DNA from: Verrucomicrobia bacterium LP2A
GTDB taxonomy: Bacteria; Verrucomicrobiota; Verrucomicrobiia; Methylacidiphilales; Methylacidiphilaceae
Assembly (NCBI GenBank): GCA_000526255.1
Contig: JAFS01000002.1
Coordinates: forward strand, 1,054,001-1,118,000
Reading direction: 5' to 3'
Length of the DNA: 64,000 nucleotides
The notes under the pieces are model-generated. The model had not been told where the DNA came from. It saw only the letters and a program-made list of their open reading frames with translations, and made no database searches. Shown in pieces: positions 42,887 to 52,262 of this stretch. The translations under genes were made by a program, and so were the position numbers. How positions within the stretch are numbered: the first letter of the stretch is position 1; the number at the start of each line of letters is the position of its first letter.

Positions 42887-44770
42887 ATGGTCCGCCAAAA
42901 GAAGCCTTTTGCCGTTCCGCCGCTCGCGAAGATGACCCGTTCCCTCGCCCTGGTCGCCTCGGGCAGGCGTTCTCCCGATCTCATCCTGCGGGCTGCGCGG
43001 GTGCTCTGTCCCTATACCGAAGCGATCCTCCCGAATCGGGAGATCTGGATCTTCGGCGGTCGAATCGCCGCGGTGAAGCCCCAGGGGAGCGCTCCTCCCC
43101 GCTGGGGGAGGCGGGAGTACGACGTCCGGGGAGGGATCGTCGCCCCGGGGCTGATCGATCCGCATGTCCATATCGAGAGCAGCATGGTCGGGGCCTGCGC
43201 CTATGCCGAGGCGGCCCTGCGCAACGGCACCACCACGATCTTCTGCGACAGCCACGAGATCGCCAACGTCCTGGGTCGAAGAGGGATCGAATGGATGCTC
43301 GAGGATGCCCGGAGATCTCCTCTTTCGATCTTTCTCACGGTCCCGAGCACGGTTCCTGCGACCAACGACCGGATGGAGACCTCGGGCGGCAGGATTGATC
43401 GACACGACGTGGCGCGTCTCTTCGACCGCTTTCCCGAGGCGGTGGCCCTCGGGGAAAAGATGGACTTCGTCGCGGTCGCTGCGGGGCACCCTCAAACCCA
43501 TGCCATTCTCGGAGAGGCTCTTCGCCGGGGACGGCCCGTCTGCGGCCACATTTACGGAGAGGAGTTCGTGGCGGCCTATGCCGCCAGCGGGATCACCGAT
43601 ACGCACGAGGCGGGAGAGGGGAAGATCGCCTTGCAGATGCTCCAGGCGGGGATGTGGATCTTCTTGCGCGGAGGTCCGCCGCTGACGCCGTGGCACAGCC
43701 TTCCCAAGGCGATCGAGGCCGTGAGCCGACTGGGAGCCTCTCCCAAGCGGCTCTGCGTCTGCACCGACGACCGCGATCCTGATGACCTGCTCCTCTTCGG
43801 GCTCGACTGGGTCGTCCGGGAGGCTTGGCGTCACGGGCTGAGCCAGCCCCTCGGCTGGAGCCTGGGCTCTCTCCACCCGGCGCTCCGCTTTGGGTTGGAT
43901 GGAGAGATGGGGGGCTTGGCTCCCGCCCGCCGTGCCGATCTGGTGCTGCTCGACGACCAAGGGCGGGTTCGGAATACCTGGCTCGGCGGGGAGCTGCTGG
44001 TCGAGGAGGGTGAGAGTACCCCGAGCTTGGAGAAATCCCTGGCCGCACGCTACCGCTATCCGCCATCTGCCTACCGGACGGTGCGCTTACCGAGGCGAAG
44101 GCTCTGCCCGCCGCGCTTGCCGGAAGGGATGAAGCGCTTCCACCTTCTCGGGATCGAGCCGCCGGGAATCCTCGTCCGCCATCGGGCGGTCGTGGCTTCG
44201 GGCCACGAGATCCTCCGGCGGCTGAGGGAAGAAGACCTCTGTTGGCTCGCCGTTCTCGAGCGCCACGGGAAGACTGCGGAAATTGCCTGGGGTCTCTTGG
44301 AAGGATTCGGCCTGCTTCAAGGGGCCGTGGCGTCGTCCGTAGGCCACGATGCACACAATCTCCTCGTCGCGGGGAAGCGCGTGGAGGAGATGGAATTGGC
44401 CGCCCGCACCTTGGAGAGCGCCCAAGGAGGGGTCTGCGTCGTCGCCGGAGAGCGCATCCTGGCGCTGGTCGAGCTCCCCGTCGCGGGGCTCCTCTCTGAC
44501 CGGAGGATCGACGAGGTCGCCGAGGCGATGCGGCGATTGAAGGCCGCTTGGGGCGAGGTCGGCTGCCAGCTTCCCTACATGGGCTTCAACTTGCTCTCTC
44601 TCTCGGTGATCCCCGAGATCCGGCTGACCAACAAGGGGCTCGTCCTGGTGCCCGAAATGCGCCTCGTTCCTCTCTGGGAAGAGAGCCGAGCGAAAGGCGC
44701 CTGCCGGAATCGCCGGGGCGATCAGGCGGTGCCGAAGCCGACGCCCAGCTCGGCGAGCCAGCGCCGGTAG
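42887..44770 (+). CDS. ade: Adenine deaminase (amidohydrolase type)
   Basis: Converts adenine to hypoxanthine and ammonia. The 627-residue protein has the metal-binding [20 protein letters not shown] near residue 110, [12 protein letters not shown], the [22 protein letters not shown] block, and the long C-terminal adenine-deaminase domain ([16 protein letters not shown] and [20 protein letters not shown]). ATG 42887 or 42932 are both reasonable; the frame opens at 42836. It is divergent from the TonB receptor operon and overlaps the Rieske gene tail-to-tail by 49 bp. Confidence 0.92.
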   Translation: MVRQKKPFAVPPLAKMTRSLALVASGRRSPDLILRAARVLCPYTEAILPNREIWIFGGRIAAVKPQGSAPPRWGRREYDVRGGIVAPGLIDPHVHIESSMVGACAYAEAALRNGTTTIFCDSHEIANVLGRRGIEWMLEDARRSPLSIFLTVPSTVPATNDRMETSGGRIDRHDVARLFDRFPEAVALGEKMDFVAVAAGHPQTHAILGEALRRGRPVCGHIYGEEFVAAYAASGITDTHEAGEGKIALQMLQAGMWIFLRGGPPLTPWHSLPKAIEAVSRLGASPKRLCVCTDDRDPDDLLLFGLDWVVREAWRHGLSQPLGWSLGSLHPALRFGLDGEMGGLAPARRADLVLLDDQGRVRNTWLGGELLVEEGESTPSLEKSLAARYRYPPSAYRTVRLPRRRLCPPRLPEGMKRFHLLGIEPPGILVRHRAVVASGHEILRRLREEDLCWLAVLERHGKTAEIAWGLLEGFGLLQGAVASSVGHDAHNLLVAGKRVEEMELAARTLESAQGGVCVVAGERILALVELPVAGLLSDRRIDEVAEAMRRLKAAWGEVGCQLPYMGFNLLSLSVIPEIRLTNKGLVLVPEMRLVPLWEESRAKGACRNRRGDQAVPKPTPSSASQRR

Positions 44771-45690
44771 GCGATGGCAAGGCGATCGGAAGGAAGGTGG
44801 AGCTCCACCTGGAGATCGAGCGGAAGGAGCTCGGGCCGCTGCGACTCGACGACCGGTCGGTCCTGGGCGAAGACCCGCTCCTGGTGGGCGCGGATCTCCT
44901 CGGCGGTAGCGCCTTTTTCCGGGTCCCAGAAGTGCCACATCCAGAGAGCGCTTTCCCGCGGCCCGATCGGGTGGACCGCGGCGAGGATCCCATACCTCTT
45001 CTTCCCCTCCCCGGTCTTTTGGAACCGGGCTGCCAGGGGGCGAAGAATCTCGTAGGTGTAGGAGACGGTCTGTGCCTGGCCGCTCCCGTCGGGATCGGGT
45101 TGCCAGACAGGAATGTCGGCGGCGATCCATCCGCCTTCCGGTCTCCGTTCGACGCGGTAGGCGGGAATCTCCGGCCGCCTCGGATCGCCCAGGATGCCCT
45201 GGTGGACGATCGGCAGGTGGCCCACGTCGAGAAAATTCTCAAGGAGGCGGGGGGCTGAGGCGTTCACCCGATAGGGGCCGCAGCGGGTCTTGGCGAGGGA
45301 AAGATCATCCCATTCCGGGAAGGATGGGGGATTGCCTGGGCAAGTGCCGAGGGAGACCCAGATGGCACCGTAGCGTTCCATGGCCGGGAAGGGAAGAATG
45401 TGGGCGCGCTGCGGTGGGCGGACTCCCGGGTGGGCCGGGATCGCCACGCACTGGCCCTCTTCAGAGTAGGTCCAGCCATGGTAGGGGCAGCGGAGGCAGC
45501 TCTGCGCGACCTTGCCAAGAGAGAGACGTGCACCCCGGTGGAGGCAGAGATCGGGCCAGGCATGAACGCCGCCCTCTCCGCGCCAGAGTGCCAGCTCTTG
45601 TCCCAGCAGGGAGGCGGCCAGAACCTCTCCCTCGGGTAGCTCTTCCGAGGCCGCGATCGGGTGCCACTCGTCGAGGAGAGCGTCTCTCAT
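44722..45690 (-). CDS. Rieske non-heme iron oxygenase, VanA/NdmA-like
   Basis: A 322-residue ring-hydroxylating/demethylating oxygenase alpha subunit. The N-terminal Rieske centre is [12 protein letters not shown] plus [12 protein letters not shown]. The C-terminal mononuclear iron site follows NxxDxxHxxxxH in [15 protein letters not shown]. The end ([26 protein letters not shown]) recalls O- and N-demethylases of the VanA group, and from memory especially the methylxanthine demethylases NdmA/NdmB. Given its purine neighbours, a role on methylated purines is a reasonable hypothesis. No reductase partner lies beside it. ATG 45690 is the first convincing start, 52 bp after the nucleoside hydrolase. 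Confidence 0.8.
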   Translation of the reverse strand: MRDALLDEWHPIAASEELPEGEVLAASLLGQELALWRGEGGVHAWPDLCLHRGARLSLGKVAQSCLRCPYHGWTYSEEGQCVAIPAHPGVRPPQRAHILPFPAMERYGAIWVSLGTCPGNPPSFPEWDDLSLAKTRCGPYRVNASAPRLLENFLDVGHLPIVHQGILGDPRRPEIPAYRVERRPEGGWIAADIPVWQPDPDGSGQAQTVSYTYEILRPLAARFQKTGEGKKRYGILAAVHPIGPRESALWMWHFWDPEKGATAEEIRAHQERVFAQDRPVVESQRPELLPLDLQVELHLPSDRLAIAYRRWLAELGVGFGTA

Positions 45691-45742
45691 CGCGACGTTC
45701 GAAAGCAGCTTGCGTACCAGGAAGCGGATCCGCCTGGAGAGG

Positions 45743-46864
45743 CTATTCCATGGCCTTCGCCCCGGAGGGCGTTGCGCGGATCCTCTCCCGGAAGAAGTGG
45801 TAGAAACGTTTCGGGTCGATCTTCCGGACCACCTCGACCCTCTGCTCCCCAAGGCCGGGCTCGCTCCCCGCCTTCCAGACCAAGGTATTTCCGTAGCAGG
45901 GCCCGCGCGAGAGGTCGACGTCGAGGAAGAGGGTCTCCTTTTGGACGATCAAGGAAGGATCGAGCGAGCCCACGATCGCGGCCTCATCCCACATCGGTAG
46001 CCCGATCCAGGCATATTGTCTCAGGTAGCGGGCGATCGCCGAGCTCCCTTCGCCGACTTCCGAGGAGAGCTCTCGGCTCATGACCGTCTGGATCCCGGGA
46101 TCGACCGGATAGCCTTCCACCTGGTTCCAGGGTGCGGTCAAGACGATATGGGCGGCTTCCGGATCCCAGAAGAAGTTGAACTCAAAGCGGGGATTGGTGC
46201 TCCATTCCGGATCGTTCGTCCGGGGATCGATGCTTCCGCCCATGAGCACGAGCTTCTTGATCCGCTGGGAAAACTCCGGATCGAGCCGGCAGGCGAGAGC
46301 CACGTCGGTCAAGGGCCCCAGGGCGAGGAGGGTCACTTCTCCCGGGTGGTTGTGCGCCATCTCGATGAGGAAGTTTGCTGCGAGCCCGGGATTCGGACGG
46401 AGCGCAGGCTCTCCTTCCACTGGCGGGGGAGGGCGGAAGGGATTCTCCGGGAACGAAAGGGGCGGGTGGAGTTCCTGGCCAGGATAGGAGCGATTCCAGG
46501 CCCCTTTATAGAAGAGCTTGCCAAAGAGCTCTTCCCAGATCTCGGTTTCCTTGCGGGTACGCAGGAGAGGATAGACCGCTCCTCTCACGACGGGAATCTC
46601 CCTCCGTCCGGCGACTTCCAAGAGGCGGAGCGTATGTGCGATCCCCTCATCCCGCCAGCAGTCCCCGCTCACCACGGTGATGCCGAGAAGCTCGATCTCT
46701 GGAGAGTGGAGAGCCAGCAAGAGCGACTGCATGTCGCTGCCTCCGGGACCTGCCCCGTCCTGGTCGATCACCCAGAGCTCCTTCGCCTGGGCGTTCCTGA
46801 ACGGAGAAAGCCAGCAGAGCAGGAGAAGGAGAGGCAAGCCGGAGAAGAAGAGGAATCGATCCAT
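45743..46864 (-). CDS. Exported nucleoside hydrolase (IUNH family)
   Basis: Splits nucleosides into base and ribose. The 373-residue protein has a signal peptide (FLFFSGLPLLLLLCWLSPF), so it is likely periplasmic. IUNH features: the N-terminal calcium site appears as WVIDQDGAGPGGSDMQSLL, which departs from the usual DTDPGxDD run. LLALGPLTDVALACRLDP, KKLVLMGGSI, and NPRFEFNFFWDPEAAHIVL follow. The C-terminal WDEAAIVGSLDPSL also fits. It would feed bases to ade, guaD and xanthine dehydrogenase. The altered metal motif may change substrate range. Confidence 0.85.
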   Translation of the reverse strand: MDRFLFFSGLPLLLLLCWLSPFRNAQAKELWVIDQDGAGPGGSDMQSLLLALHSPEIELLGITVVSGDCWRDEGIAHTLRLLEVAGRREIPVVRGAVYPLLRTRKETEIWEELFGKLFYKGAWNRSYPGQELHPPLSFPENPFRPPPPVEGEPALRPNPGLAANFLIEMAHNHPGEVTLLALGPLTDVALACRLDPEFSQRIKKLVLMGGSIDPRTNDPEWSTNPRFEFNFFWDPEAAHIVLTAPWNQVEGYPVDPGIQTVMSRELSSEVGEGSSAIARYLRQYAWIGLPMWDEAAIVGSLDPSLIVQKETLFLDVDLSRGPCYGNTLVWKAGSEPGLGEQRVEVVRKIDPKRFYHFFRERIRATPSGAKAME

Positions 46865-46884
46865 CCCGCTCTGATCTTTGCAAA

Positions 46885-47739
46885 TTACGAAAGAAGTAAA
46901 GCCCGTTCGCTCTCTTGCCAAAAGGCGGGGAGCTTCTTCTCCGGACGTGGTGAAGGATTTTTTTTGCGCGGCGGGGGCTTGCGCGAAGGAGCCGTCTTCT
47001 TGGGTCGCGGCGGTGAAGCGTGTTCGTTCCGCGTGGACAAAGGAGCGATCTTGGGAAGGGAGGGATCGAGCTTGTGCGCTTCGGCATCGAGCTTGGCGGC
47101 TTGGGTCCCATTCCCCTCGACGCGGTAGACGAGTGCCTGGTTGAGCAGAAGAATGGCGAGCAGCCTCTTTTGCTGTTCCACGATCTTGCCCGCCCCCCGT
47201 CCGGCTTGGATATAGGCCAGCCACGAATTGAAGGTCGTGTCGGTTTGCGCTTGGCTCAGCGCGCCGCGCTGGATGCTGATCGCCCGGGCAATCGTCTTGT
47301 GGGCCTCCGCATATCTTTTTTGCAGCGTGTAGACGACCGCGAGGTTGTTGGAGGGAATCGTCAAGCGGAAGGCGAAGCCCAACATCGATGAGGCCGACTG
47401 GAGCTTCTTGGTCGGAGTGATCTCTCCTCCCGCCTGGAGCGAGGCACCGATCCTCACCTCCTTTTGCGCAATGGCTTCAGCCTCGGAGAGCTGCCCGGCG
47501 GCGATCCGCTCCCCGACGGCTTTGCCTTCTCCAGCAGGACCGAAGAGGATCTGAGGAGCTGCGAGGAGAGGAGCCGCCTTCTGCCTGTCTTCCGCTGTGT
47601 GGGCGGCGTAGAGGAGTCCCGTGCCCGCCAGCAGGGAGAGCGCGAAAAGGAGAAGGGATCGGCGCGGACCAACGCAAAGGGTAGCAAGGAGCCTGCGTGC
47701 CAGAGCACGAGGAAAAGAGCCCTGGAACCAAGAAGGCAC
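46885..47739 (-). CDS. Hypothetical membrane-anchored protein with a basic Pro-rich tail
   Basis: A 284-residue protein with one predicted membrane anchor (SLLLFALSLLAGTGLLYAA, near 28-46). An alpha-helical, TPR-like middle (NNLAVVYTLQKRYAEAHKTI and NQALVYRVEGNGTQAAKLDA) precedes a Lys/Arg/Pro-rich tail (PKKTAPSRKPPPRKKNPS). I recognise no family. It starts upstream of, and in the same direction as, the nucleoside hydrolase (20 bp gap), so the two may be co-transcribed. Confidence 0.6.
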   Translation of the reverse strand: MPSWFQGSFPRALARRLLATLCVGPRRSLLLFALSLLAGTGLLYAAHTAEDRQKAAPLLAAPQILFGPAGEGKAVGERIAAGQLSEAEAIAQKEVRIGASLQAGGEITPTKKLQSASSMLGFAFRLTIPSNNLAVVYTLQKRYAEAHKTIARAISIQRGALSQAQTDTTFNSWLAYIQAGRGAGKIVEQQKRLLAILLLNQALVYRVEGNGTQAAKLDAEAHKLDPSLPKIAPLSTRNEHASPPRPKKTAPSRKPPPRKKNPSPRPEKKLPAFWQESERALLLS

Positions 47740-47852
47740 CGGAAACTTCGCTCGATTCGTGATCTTACCGGTTCCAGCTCGAAGGAGACAAGGCCAATTC
47801 CCGTCCAGGCTTTACCCATCGAGAGCCGTCGGGACGAGGATTGCGGCCTCTT

Positions 47853-48683
47853 TCAAGCAAGCCTCGCATTGTACCAGGCACCGCTCTGGTTCACGCGGAT
47901 CGGCATCCCGAAGGCGGCACTCAGGGCCGCATCGGTGAGCGTCTTGGCCTTCGCGCCCTGCTGCACCATCCTGCCGTCCCGCAGCAGCAGGACTTGATCG
48001 ATTTCCGGCAGGATCTCCTCGATATGATGGGTTATGAGCAAAAGGGTCGTGCCGGCCTGGGCCAAGGAGCTCAAGCTTTCCAGGAAGCGACGGCGGCTGA
48101 CGAGATCGAGGCCCTCGCCGGGTTCGTCGAGCAGCAAGGCCCGAGGGCGGTGGACCAGGGAGCGCGCGATCAGCACGCGCCTCGCCTCGCCGCTCGAGAG
48201 AGTGGCCAGCTCGCGGCCGACAAGATGACCCGCGCCGAGCAGGTCGAGCGCCTGGAGCGCGCGTTGACGCATCTCCTCGGTAACGGAATGGTTGGGGCCC
48301 AATCCGCGTGCGGCAAAAAAGCTGGAGACGACGGCCTCGAGAGCTTCCAAAGGCGGATCGACCGTAAGATCGCGCTCGAGCGCGGGCGAGACGATGCCGA
48401 GCAGTCCCCGCAGCTCTGCCACGTTCCAACGGTCGTGGCCCAAGACCCGCACTCGGGCCCGACCATCGTCGCAGGCAGAGGGATAAATTTCGCGCGCAAT
48501 CAACTTCACCAATGTCGACTTGCCGGAGCCGTTGGGCCCGAGGATGGCCGTATGTCGGCCGATCGGCACTCGCAGGCTGAGCCGGTCGAGGATCCACTGC
48601 TCACCGCGCCTCACGCTGGCTTCGTCGATCTCGAGCAACGGGCCGTCGAAAACGGGAGCGGGAAGAGCTTCCGGACTGGTCAT
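47853..48683 (-). CDS. ABC-type ATP-binding protein
   Basis: A 276-residue ATPase with Walker A GPNGSGKSTLVKL, a Q-loop region, the signature ATLSSGEARRVLIARSL, Walker B RALLLDEPGEGLD and the H-loop LLLITHHIEEI. No permease or binding protein adjoins it, and it resembles the ModF/YlmA-type stand-alone ATPases. ATG 48683 gives a compact N-terminus; ATG 48764 adds 27 residues and would abut the TnpB remnant. Confidence 0.85.
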   Translation of the reverse strand: MTSPEALPAPVFDGPLLEIDEASVRRGEQWILDRLSLRVPIGRHTAILGPNGSGKSTLVKLIAREIYPSACDDGRARVRVLGHDRWNVAELRGLLGIVSPALERDLTVDPPLEALEAVVSSFFAARGLGPNHSVTEEMRQRALQALDLLGAGHLVGRELATLSSGEARRVLIARSLVHRPRALLLDEPGEGLDLVSRRRFLESLSSLAQAGTTLLLITHHIEEILPEIDQVLLLRDGRMVQQGAKAKTLTDAALSAAFGMPIRVNQSGAWYNARLA

Positions 48684-48770
48684 GCGGCCATTCTCTTGGC
48701 GGACGGCAAGGCTCGCAAGCCTTGGGCTCAAGAGGTGCTCGGCCGTTCCGTCAGGCTCACTCATTCCTGC

Positions 48771-49148
48771 TCAAACAGCAACAAAGCTGACTTCCTGCTT
48801 CGCCGAGGCTGGTTTCACCCGGCGCTTGCGTGCCGAGCCAGAGCCTTCCTCTCCACAGGCTGACACCGTGGAACTCACGGCCAAATTCTTGAGATTGATC
48901 GCGGCGTTCACGTCCCGGTCATGCTCCGCTCCGCAGGCTGGACAGGTCCACTCCCGCACCGACAGCGGCAAGGTTTCCAACTTGTTCCCGCACGCTGAAC
49001 ACGTCTTACTGCTGGCATAGAAGCGATCCGCAACAACCACCTCTCCGCCCCGCATCGCGGCCTTGTACTCCAGCTGCCGCCGGAACTCGAAGAAGCCCAT
49101 GTCGCCGATCGACCGGGCCAGACGCCGGTTGCCCATCATGCCGCGCAC
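48771..49148 (-). pseudogene. TnpB (IS200/IS605 OrfB) C-terminal remnant
   Basis: The frame holds only the last third of a TnpB: NVRGM then MGNRRLARSIGDMGFFEFRR, a zinc ribbon (CSACGNKLETLPLSVREWTC, CGAEHDRDVNAAINL with the last RuvC Asp), and a tail EEGSGSARKRRVKPASAKQE common in IS605 OrfB proteins. In frame it can be read back to about 49200, where a stop ends it, so the first RuvC motif and the N-terminus are absent. It is unrelated in detail to the intact TnpB at 36 kb. Confidence 0.8.
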
Positions 49149-49613
49149 GTTCAGGCCCTCGACGCCGATTCCTCGGCCGGCTACCAGTGGCGAGTCGGGC
49201 TACCGAAACGCACGCTCGAAGAAGGGGCCATCTCGCTGGCCGGGGCCGCGAGCGTGTTGAGCGGGGAACAGGAGTTCCCGGCCTTAGCGAAGCCTCCAGA
49301 CGCAGAGCGCTTGCGTCTTCTGGTCCAGTTGGCCTGGATTTGCTCGGCCTGCATCCACGACCGCCAGTTCGCTGCCTGCCTCTCCGGCATCTGCGCGCCG
49401 CCTAGCCAGATCGACGTTGTCGATGAGCAGCAGTTCACCAATCCATGGCAGCGCACGACGCAGGCCAGCGCCGCGATCGACTGCGCGAAGCACGACCGCG
49501 GGCGCGAACGGATGCGGCAGCAAGGGTGGGACATCGTGACGGTCCGGTTCATTGAGATTCGAGCGGAGGCGGCGTCAGTGCAGCGAACAGCGCAAGGATG
49601 ATGGAGGGCGACG
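49149..49613. other. Degenerate DNA between TnpB remnant and darT
   Basis: The first 50 bases continue the TnpB remnant. Beyond that, frames on both strands (for example 49254-49601 plus) have no recognised domain. GGAGGG at 49603-49608 is the darT ribosome site. This is probably scar DNA left by rearrangement at the island edge. Confidence 0.4.
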
Positions 49614-50204
49614 GTGAAGCGCGAGGAGTTGCGGGAATTGCATTACATCGCGCCTATGGTTAACGTATGTTCCATCCTTCAGCGCGGAATCCTGTCAAAC
49701 AGAAGGGCCTCGAGGATTGACCATGCTTCGGTGGCGATGCCGGAAGTCCAGGCTCGACGAGCCAACGTTGTCGTCGCCGGCAGCCGAAGGCTGCATGAGT
49801 ATGTAAACCTGTACGTATGCGCCAGGAATCCGATGCTTTACAGTCGGCAAGAACAGCACCTCGACCTCTGCGTGCTCCAGATAAGCACGGATGTGCTGGA
49901 CCTTCCAGACGTGGTCGTGACGGACAGAAATGCGTCGAGCGTCTACGTTCGGTACGCGGCTGCGCCTGCTGGTCTCAGCATCGTAGTTCGAGAGTGGACC
50001 TTTGCCGAGTACTGGACAGAGCCGGATCCCACTGTCCAATTGAGGAAGAAATCCGCCAAGTGCGCCGAAGTTCTGGTTCCGGACAGGGTGGACCCACGGT
50101 TCATCCTGGGCGCCTATGTCTCGTGCCAGGTCGCAGCGGACAAGCTGAAGAGCCTAGGAACCCGAATCGGCATCAGCATCCATCCGCACATGTTCTTCCA
50201 ATAG
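49614..50204 (+). CDS. darT: DarT-type DNA ADP-ribosyltransferase toxin
   Basis: A 196-residue toxin predicted to ADP-ribosylate bases of single-stranded DNA, arresting replication. Family blocks: LHYIAPMVNVCSILQRGILS at the N-terminus (NAD-binding His), HEYVNLYVCARNPMLYSRQ near residue 62 and a C-terminal SAKCAEVLVPDRVDP block carrying the catalytic Glu. The GTG start is preceded by GGAGGG with 5-base spacing. The antitoxin gene begins 10 bp downstream. Confidence 0.9.
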   Translation: MKREELRELHYIAPMVNVCSILQRGILSNRRASRIDHASVAMPEVQARRANVVVAGSRRLHEYVNLYVCARNPMLYSRQEQHLDLCVLQISTDVLDLPDVVVTDRNASSVYVRYAAAPAGLSIVVREWTFAEYWTEPDPTVQLRKKSAKCAEVLVPDRVDPRFILGAYVSCQVAADKLKSLGTRIGISIHPHMFFQ

Positions 50205-50214
50205 GCAGGGCGTC

Positions 50215-51342
50215 ATGGTGAACGTGCTCATCGATGACATCTTCAAGTCCAAGGCGCAGACCTTGGTGAACACGGTCAACTGCGTGGGTGTCATGGGCAA
50301 AGGGATCGCTCTCGAATTTAAGAAGCGATTTCCCGAGATGTATGAGGACTACGTGCGCCGTTGCAAAGCCAAGGAGGTTAAGCTGGGGCAGCCCTATCTC
50401 TACCGTTCCCTTCTGCCGCCGTGGATCTTGAACTTTCCGACAAAGGATCATTGGCGCTCGGTGTCCAGGCTGGAGGATATCCTCGATGGTCTTGACTACC
50501 TCAAGCGGCATCTTCAGGAATGGGGAATCACCTCGCTAGCCGTTCCGCCTCTTGGATGTGGTCACGGTCGTCTGGAATGGCGGGTTGTAGGACCTGCACT
50601 CTACCAGCATCTCAAGCGCCTGCACATTCCCGTGGAACTCTATGCCCCATGTGAGACGCCGCACGAGGAGCTGCAGGCGACCTTCCTCGAGCAGAGGCTC
50701 ATCGAGAAAATGGCGGCGGCAAGCAGCGATCGGGCGAGCCTCATGAAACCAGCGTGGATCGCGCTCGTGAAGATCCTGCAGGCGATCGAGGCCGAGCGTT
50801 ACCATTATCCCGTCGGCAGGACCTCGTTTCAGAAGATTGCGTACTTTGCCACGGAATCGGGAATCCCTACCGGGCTTTCCTACCAACGCGGTAGCTATGG
50901 CCCGTACGCACCTGAGCTCAAGACGCTGGTGACGCGTCTGGTGAACAACGGCCTCATCCGAGAGGAGCGTCTGGGACGGATGTTCGCCGTGAAGACGGGA
51001 CCAACCTTCCCAGATGCGTGCCGCGCCTGCGAAGGGGAGTGGTTGGAATGGAAGGATACGATTGAGGCGCTTGCCGATCTCTTCCTGCGGATGGATACGC
51101 GGCAGGCGGAGCTTGCTGCGACGGTTCATCTTGCGGCAAAGGATGTCGCGGCAAAGAAACCCGAGGGGCCGAGCGAATTGGACGTGCTGCAAGAGGTGAT
51201 GCGGTGGAAGCAGAAGCGGCGTCCAGCTCTGGAGGAGACGGAGATCGCCGCAGCCATCCGGGGCCTTGGCATGCTGGGCTGGTTAAAGGTGAGGTCGAGC
51301 TCGGAGTTGCCGGTGAGCGAGGAGATGGTGCTCGGCGTCTAG
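50215..51342 (+). CDS. darG: DarG-type macrodomain antitoxin
   Basis: A 375-residue antitoxin. The N-terminal macrodomain (TLVNTVNCVGVMGKGIALEF, PPLGCGHGRLEW) removes ADP-ribose from DNA. The C-terminal domain from about residue 170 (YPVGRTSFQKIAYFATESGI, YGPYAPELKTLVTRLVNNGL) is the part known to bind and neutralise DarT. Full length and in the standard darT-darG order. Known DarTG systems act in phage defence. Confidence 0.92.
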   Translation: MVNVLIDDIFKSKAQTLVNTVNCVGVMGKGIALEFKKRFPEMYEDYVRRCKAKEVKLGQPYLYRSLLPPWILNFPTKDHWRSVSRLEDILDGLDYLKRHLQEWGITSLAVPPLGCGHGRLEWRVVGPALYQHLKRLHIPVELYAPCETPHEELQATFLEQRLIEKMAAASSDRASLMKPAWIALVKILQAIEAERYHYPVGRTSFQKIAYFATESGIPTGLSYQRGSYGPYAPELKTLVTRLVNNGLIREERLGRMFAVKTGPTFPDACRACEGEWLEWKDTIEALADLFLRMDTRQAELAATVHLAAKDVAAKKPEGPSELDVLQEVMRWKQKRRPALEETEIAAAIRGLGMLGWLKVRSSSELPVSEEMVLGV

Positions 51343-51497
51343 CGCCGACCGTCAGTCCTTGGCGACGATCTGCCGATCAAGGCCGTTTTCCTGCAGCGGG
51401 AGAGAGGCCACTTCCCGATGAGATCGTCGACTCAAGCCCAATCCTCCCGTTTTCCCAGCAAGCGCCATATTGTCCACGAAGAGAGAAGGAGGTTCCT
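51343..51497. other. Spacer after darG
   Basis: Non-coding except for AAGGAGG at 51486-51492, a strong ribosome site for the Uma2 remnant. Confidence 0.4.
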
Positions 51498-51776
51498 ATG
51501 CCCACGAATCTCTTGGAGCCCATATCAAGGTTTATCGTCGTAAAAGCGCTCTCCTCCTCGACCGGGAAAATCGACCTTGTGGAGAAGCTGGAGATCGATC
51601 GCGAGGCGGGCGCTCGCCAATATTGGATCTTCGACCGCTCCGAGCAAATGCTCCCTCTCTACCGCTTTGCCGAGAATGGGGAAGAGCCAGCGGCCCTCCT
51701 CAGCTTCGACCAAAGGGGGCTCCGCCGCTCCTCCCGGAATGCTCCTTGGAGCTGCCAAAGGTTCGGCAGGCCTTGA
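51498..51776 (+). pseudogene. Uma2-family nuclease fragment
   Basis: The 92-codon frame from ATG 51498 matches the C-terminal half of Uma2 (PD-(D/E)XK-like) proteins: VVKALSSSTGKIDLVEKLEI then REAGARQYWIFDRSEQML and LYRFAENG. The N-terminal half with the first catalytic acid is missing and the C-terminus turns Arg/Ser-rich, as after a frameshift. It nevertheless has a near-consensus ribosome-binding site at ideal distance. Confidence 0.6.
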
Positions 51777-51831
51777 GGATCGGATGGGAGGCTCAGCGTC
51801 CTCCCCGGCCGTAGCCACTCCGGGGAACGGC

Positions 51832-52257
51832 TCACTCCCCGGCGGGAGCCCGGGGAACGGCTTCCCTGGCTTTGCCGACCACAAAGACCGCCTCACGCAG
51901 CGCTTGGGACGCGTCCTCCCGGCTGTAGCTCTCGGTCGGGATGAAGTCGATATCCCCATAGAACGAGAGCTCCCTCTCCTTGCGCAGCCGGGTGGAAATC
52001 CGGGCGAGCTCGTCCAGGTGCTCCCGAATGGGCCCTGCCAGAGATTCCCGATGCGCCCGCAGGAGTCCCGAGACATCGTGCACGTGGGGAGGCTCGATGC
52101 CCGCCTGCCGGAGGACGGCCTTCAAGGCGAGCTCGACGGCTTCCTGCGCCTCGCGGATTACATCGGAGTAGTCCTCGCGCTCGAGGAGATGCGCTAAGAA
52201 CGCGATCCGTGCCTCGGCCTTCCGAAGGTAGCTCTGAGCCAAGGATTCGCTGGTCAT
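51832..52257 (-). CDS. HEPN-domain protein (toxin-type) of a MNT/HEPN pair
   Basis: A 141-residue helical protein: YLRKAEARIAFLAHLLERED, EAQEAVELALKAVLRQAGIE, then HVHDVSGLLRAH. In the HEPN family the RX4-6H motif forms the RNase site in some members; here a short Arg-rich segment is followed by tyrosines, so ribonuclease activity is not assured. It starts 5 bp after the nucleotidyltransferase gene. Together they resemble type VII toxin-antitoxin pairs in which MNT modifies HEPN. Confidence 0.82.
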   Translation of the reverse strand: MTSESLAQSYLRKAEARIAFLAHLLEREDYSDVIREAQEAVELALKAVLRQAGIEPPHVHDVSGLLRAHRESLAGPIREHLDELARISTRLRKERELSFYGDIDFIPTESYSREDASQALREAVFVVGKAREAVPRAPAGE

Positions 52258-52262
52258 TGCCC

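Noticed and set aside
49254-49601. A 115-codon plus frame just before darT
   Set aside because: No domain recognised and no ribosome site. It overlaps the TnpB scar region and is better treated as degenerate DNA.
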